Assembly: GCA_002110485.1 (NCBI GenBank)
Contig: MOWL01000045.1
Coordinates: 744,001-808,000, forward strand
Length of the DNA: 64,000 nucleotides
Direction of reading: 5' to 3'
From: Emergomyces orientalis
Lineage: Eukaryota; Ascomycota; Eurotiomycetes; Onygenales; Ajellomycetaceae
The translations under genes were made by a program, and so were the position numbers. Below the pieces are notes generated by a model that saw only the letters and a program-made list of their open reading frames with translations, did not search any database and was not told the DNA's origin. Of this stretch, positions 61,088 to 64,000 are shown piece by piece; positions within the stretch are counted from its first letter, which is position 1; each line of letters starts with the position of its first letter.

Positions 61088-62746
61088 TCAAGCCTTCATG
61101 GCGAATTTCTTCAAGTAACGATAATCGGCCATGTTACGATCGACAGCGGAACGGATGATTTTGGCGCCTTTATCGCCGTACTTCTCACGCCACTCTTCGT
61201 CGAATTGGGCCTCGGTTTTGCGTGTCTTCTGCTGTATTCGATGAAACAATGAAATGTTGTTAGAAACGAATGAAATATATTGGACATGCTATTTATATAC
61301 ACGGGGAGAGTAAAACTTACATGGCTTCTAGCTTTCAGTTCAGTTGAGTAGATGGCGTCTTCATGGAATCCTCTCCATTTCTCGAATGCTTCTTTGGCAA
61401 TTTCATGATCCTCTTTGGTGTCCCAGGTCAGCATTTCGGGTGTATAATCTATCCCCACGCTCTTGCAGTAGCGCTGTATTATGCCGGTAGGATCATCCAG
61501 TAAATCATCCGCGTCAATGACGCAAATTTCGGCCCTCTTGTTATTTTGCGGAGTACCGTTGCCATTGACGCCGTTACCGTTGGTGTAGATTCCGTTTGAT
61601 ACGCCATTTGCAACTCCGTTTCCATTGGCGTCATGCGGACCAACTAGCTGTATTTTGCGTAGGTAGTCGAAAACGCGGCGGACCTCGTCGTAGCCCGCTT
61701 CAGACTCGTAGAAGTCGTAAAAACCTGTGACTTCGTCGAGTGGTGGGATCGTACATCGATAGTAGGACGGGATGCTGTAGTGGGGGTCGCGGATAAGAAA
61801 AGTGAAATGGAACTTGGCTAGCATGGCAGACGGAACAACAGTAGGGTTGTCGACCTCCGCAGGAGTATCGTACGGATACGGTGTCTTTTTACTGGCATTG
61901 GAACTCGGTTCTGCGGCCAAGACGTTGACGGGGTCGACGGCCTGGCCATCCTGCGTGCCCACGCCGCGTTTAATTTTCAGTAAGGACGGAGCGATGCTAG
62001 CGGGCTTTCCGCTCGGGGGAACAAGATAGTGAATGATGTCTTTGATGAAAAGGCGTTTTCCCTATAGTGCGGTAAGTATATAGTATTCATTGAGCGCGCT
62101 GAGTGCGAAAGATGCGCCATTCAGTGTAAATAAAACCTAAGCGCATTATAGCAAGGTTTGAGTCAAAAGCTCAGACGCTGAACACATGAAGGAAAAAGGG
62201 GATATTTTGGGGAATCAAATAGTTTCGGAGAACTGGCTTCTCAATATCGACGACAAGGGTGACCAAACACCTCATAGGATGATAGTGACCAATCGGTCAA
62301 CCGTGGGTTACCCCAGGTAAACGAGAAGTAGCGCGGATCACACCGAAGATAGTGGAATGTATATACATGTATGTAATATGAAGAGGAGCAAAAAAAGGTA
62401 AGAACCAATTTTCTCAGGAACCAGAAAAAGGGTCAAACCTCAGATGCCTCTCTCTCGAGCCTGTCAAATATTGACTGATATGTCGAATGGACAAAGCCGC
62501 TTTCAACTCTAGCCTTCTCATCATATTCATATCTGTGGCTCAATCTTTCCGGGCCAAAGTAGAACGCATCTCCAAAGGGCTCATGGACACATTGGAGAGT
62601 TTCACGGCGAGTCATGAAGACCTATATAAACGGGTTAATTGCGGGCTAGCATATCCATGAAATTGAGGGGCAATTCAAAATACTCTTTCGAAAGCCGTGG
62701 AGCATGCGCGAGGATGAGTCGCAACAAAAATTGGACGGTTCGACAT
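61088..62746 (-). CDS. P-loop sulfotransferase-like family protein
   Basis: A 376-aa protein from exons 62746-62684, 62621-62439, 62061-61321 and 61231-61088; all joins are phase 0. It opens with NRPIFVATHPRACSTAFERV, a P-loop-type PSB motif like that of fungal sulfotransferase-family proteins (homologues are often annotated P-loop NTP hydrolase). The join FERVFMTRRETLQCVHEPFG follows, then GKRLFIKDIIHYLVPP. A strand-plus-Arg phrase AKFHFTFLIRDPHYSIPSYY fits the 3'-phosphate-binding region of PAPS enzymes. A polar Asn/Gly repeat loop (GNGVANGVSNGIYTNGNG) interrupts the fold. The end is AQFDEEWREKYGDKGAKIIR and so on to AMKA. Substrate unknown; intron 1 is short with donor GTATTT. Confidence 0.82.
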
Positions 62747-64000
62747 GTTGAATGGTTGAAATAGCGGATATTTTTTTTAAAGGTGAGAGGAATGCTTGGT
62801 GTATATATCTTGTGGACAATTGCAGGGGCTAAAATATAGTATAGCCGAGGCCTTCTGCTGGGTATACTTCTTGTGTATTGGTAGGAAAACTCATGCAGGG
62901 TTTTCTTGCAGGAAAAAAGAAAAAGTAATAGGGAATTTCAAGGGGAGTCGTGGGTAGATATGAAGTTGGCCTGGATTTGGGGGTGGGCGCGGCGCAGAGT
63001 TTGAATAGATTATTGGAGCAGGATGACTGGATCAATGACGACAAAAAAAGCCGAATTCGACCGACTTATGCATGCTTTTATCCACTGTTAAAAGTGGGAA
63101 GCAAAGCCATAAAATAAAATGAACTGGGTGTTGGACTCTGTGAGATTTATCCTTCCCTGTTTACGATGGAGCAGGAATTTGTTTTTGCTTGCCACCTCTC
63201 GATATGACGTCGCTGGACCCGGCGGGTTCCAATCACCAGGTGTGTTTCCAATGGAACCTCCTCGTCGAAGCCATGCCCCTCGCCCAGCTGGCAATATAAA
63301 TTTGGAGCATCATGGCTTGCGGCCATGGCGGGTTACAGCAGCCCTGAATTTTCTCCCAACCACCCTCCCACGGTCGCGGCGGGGGAAGTTTATCTGGCCA
63401 GCCTATGACTGACCCTGAAGACACCGGAGTTGCGCGAGTCTCCCTACGCGGAGTAGCTTCTAGCCCCTTAACTTAGCCAAAAAAGGGTTGCTGAGCCTTT
63501 GGCTCCCCTGACATTTTCCAACCACGACCCTTTGCGATTGGATACGGGGGGCTGGATCCTGGTACATACTTGACAAAGCCTGACACAACAGATGGGGTTT
63601 GAACTGGTATGGCTCGCCTAGTATCATCATGGACACTTTTGAAGTTTTTTAATCATGGAAAAGAGAAGAAAAAAAAGCTATTGGTCTCTAGAGCGTGATA
63701 TCGCGGGATGCTTGCATTATTTGCAGTGTGTTTTAAGTTCGTTCGTTCTGCTCTCGACACGAACTGGTAACTAACTCTCTGACAGAATGATGTTTCCAAG
63801 CCACGATTATCTTGATGACGCAACGTATTTTAGTAGCATTTTATGGATGACTGAACCCTACGCTTGTGAATGAGATAAATCACAGGACAGTAAACCATCG
63901 ACTGACTTACACCTACTCTGCGTACATTCCGCTTTGAAGACAATTTGAACACATTCCTGGCCATGTCCAGTAGGCCTCAGCTCTCTCTACTATACTTTGT
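62747..64000. other. Upstream region of the P-loop gene, to the window edge
   Basis: No gene recognised. The frames at 63119-63412 and 63088-63294 overlap on opposite strands and resemble nothing known. Confidence 0.45.

Overview
This 64 kb window is nuclear DNA of a filamentous ascomycete. Genes carry short introns (mostly 50-105 nt, GTATGT/GTAAGT donors, CTAAC/CTGAC branch sites). Families such as UstYa/DUF3328 oxidases, Zn2Cys6 and bZIP-ankyrin regulators, ATG27 and DUF3445 proteins point to Pezizomycotina. The long AT-leaning spacers and the dispersed 9-mer TACGGAGTA suggest Eurotiomycetes, perhaps Onygenales; that placement is inference. No tRNA, rRNA, CRISPR array or intact transposon was found. 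Exon boundaries are my own splicing of the sequence, checked for phase and family fit, with no transcript data.

Layout. 0-5 kb: 3' end of PEX7, then a five-exon MFS transporter. 5-11.5 kb: gene-poor. 11.5-17.5 kb: a membrane protein of unknown function, a class II aldolase/adducin-domain protein, and an acyl-CoA thioesterase ending in a PTS1-like tripeptide. 18.6-31.4 kb: an accessory, secondary-metabolism-like region. 31-64 kb: an Hsp70-like ATPase, a carnosine N-methyltransferase-like enzyme divergent from a proteasome assembly chaperone, a gene-poor 6 kb stretch, a Zn2Cys6 regulator, prefoldin subunit 4 divergent from ATG27, and a P-loop sulfotransferase-like protein.

The most interesting part is 20.5-28.3 kb. 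Three membrane-anchored proteins with paired HxxHC motifs surround a two-exon, 54-codon gene for a secreted peptide ending REYIHYIVPSAEDEEAY; two of the three are clear UstYa/DUF3328 oxidases and the third is a divergent relative. UstYa enzymes cyclise ribosomal peptides of the ustiloxin/phomopsin/asperipin type (dikaritins), so this looks like a compact RiPP locus. Unlike those known precursors, this one has a single, non-repeated candidate core and no Lys-Arg Kex2 site. A bZIP-basic-region plus ankyrin ('bANK') regulator of the TOXE type follows, and a DUF3445 haem N-demethylase-like gene lies further right. The word TGCTGAC, resembling a Maf/bZIP half-site, is concentrated in the promoters of the locus and upstream of the bANK gene.
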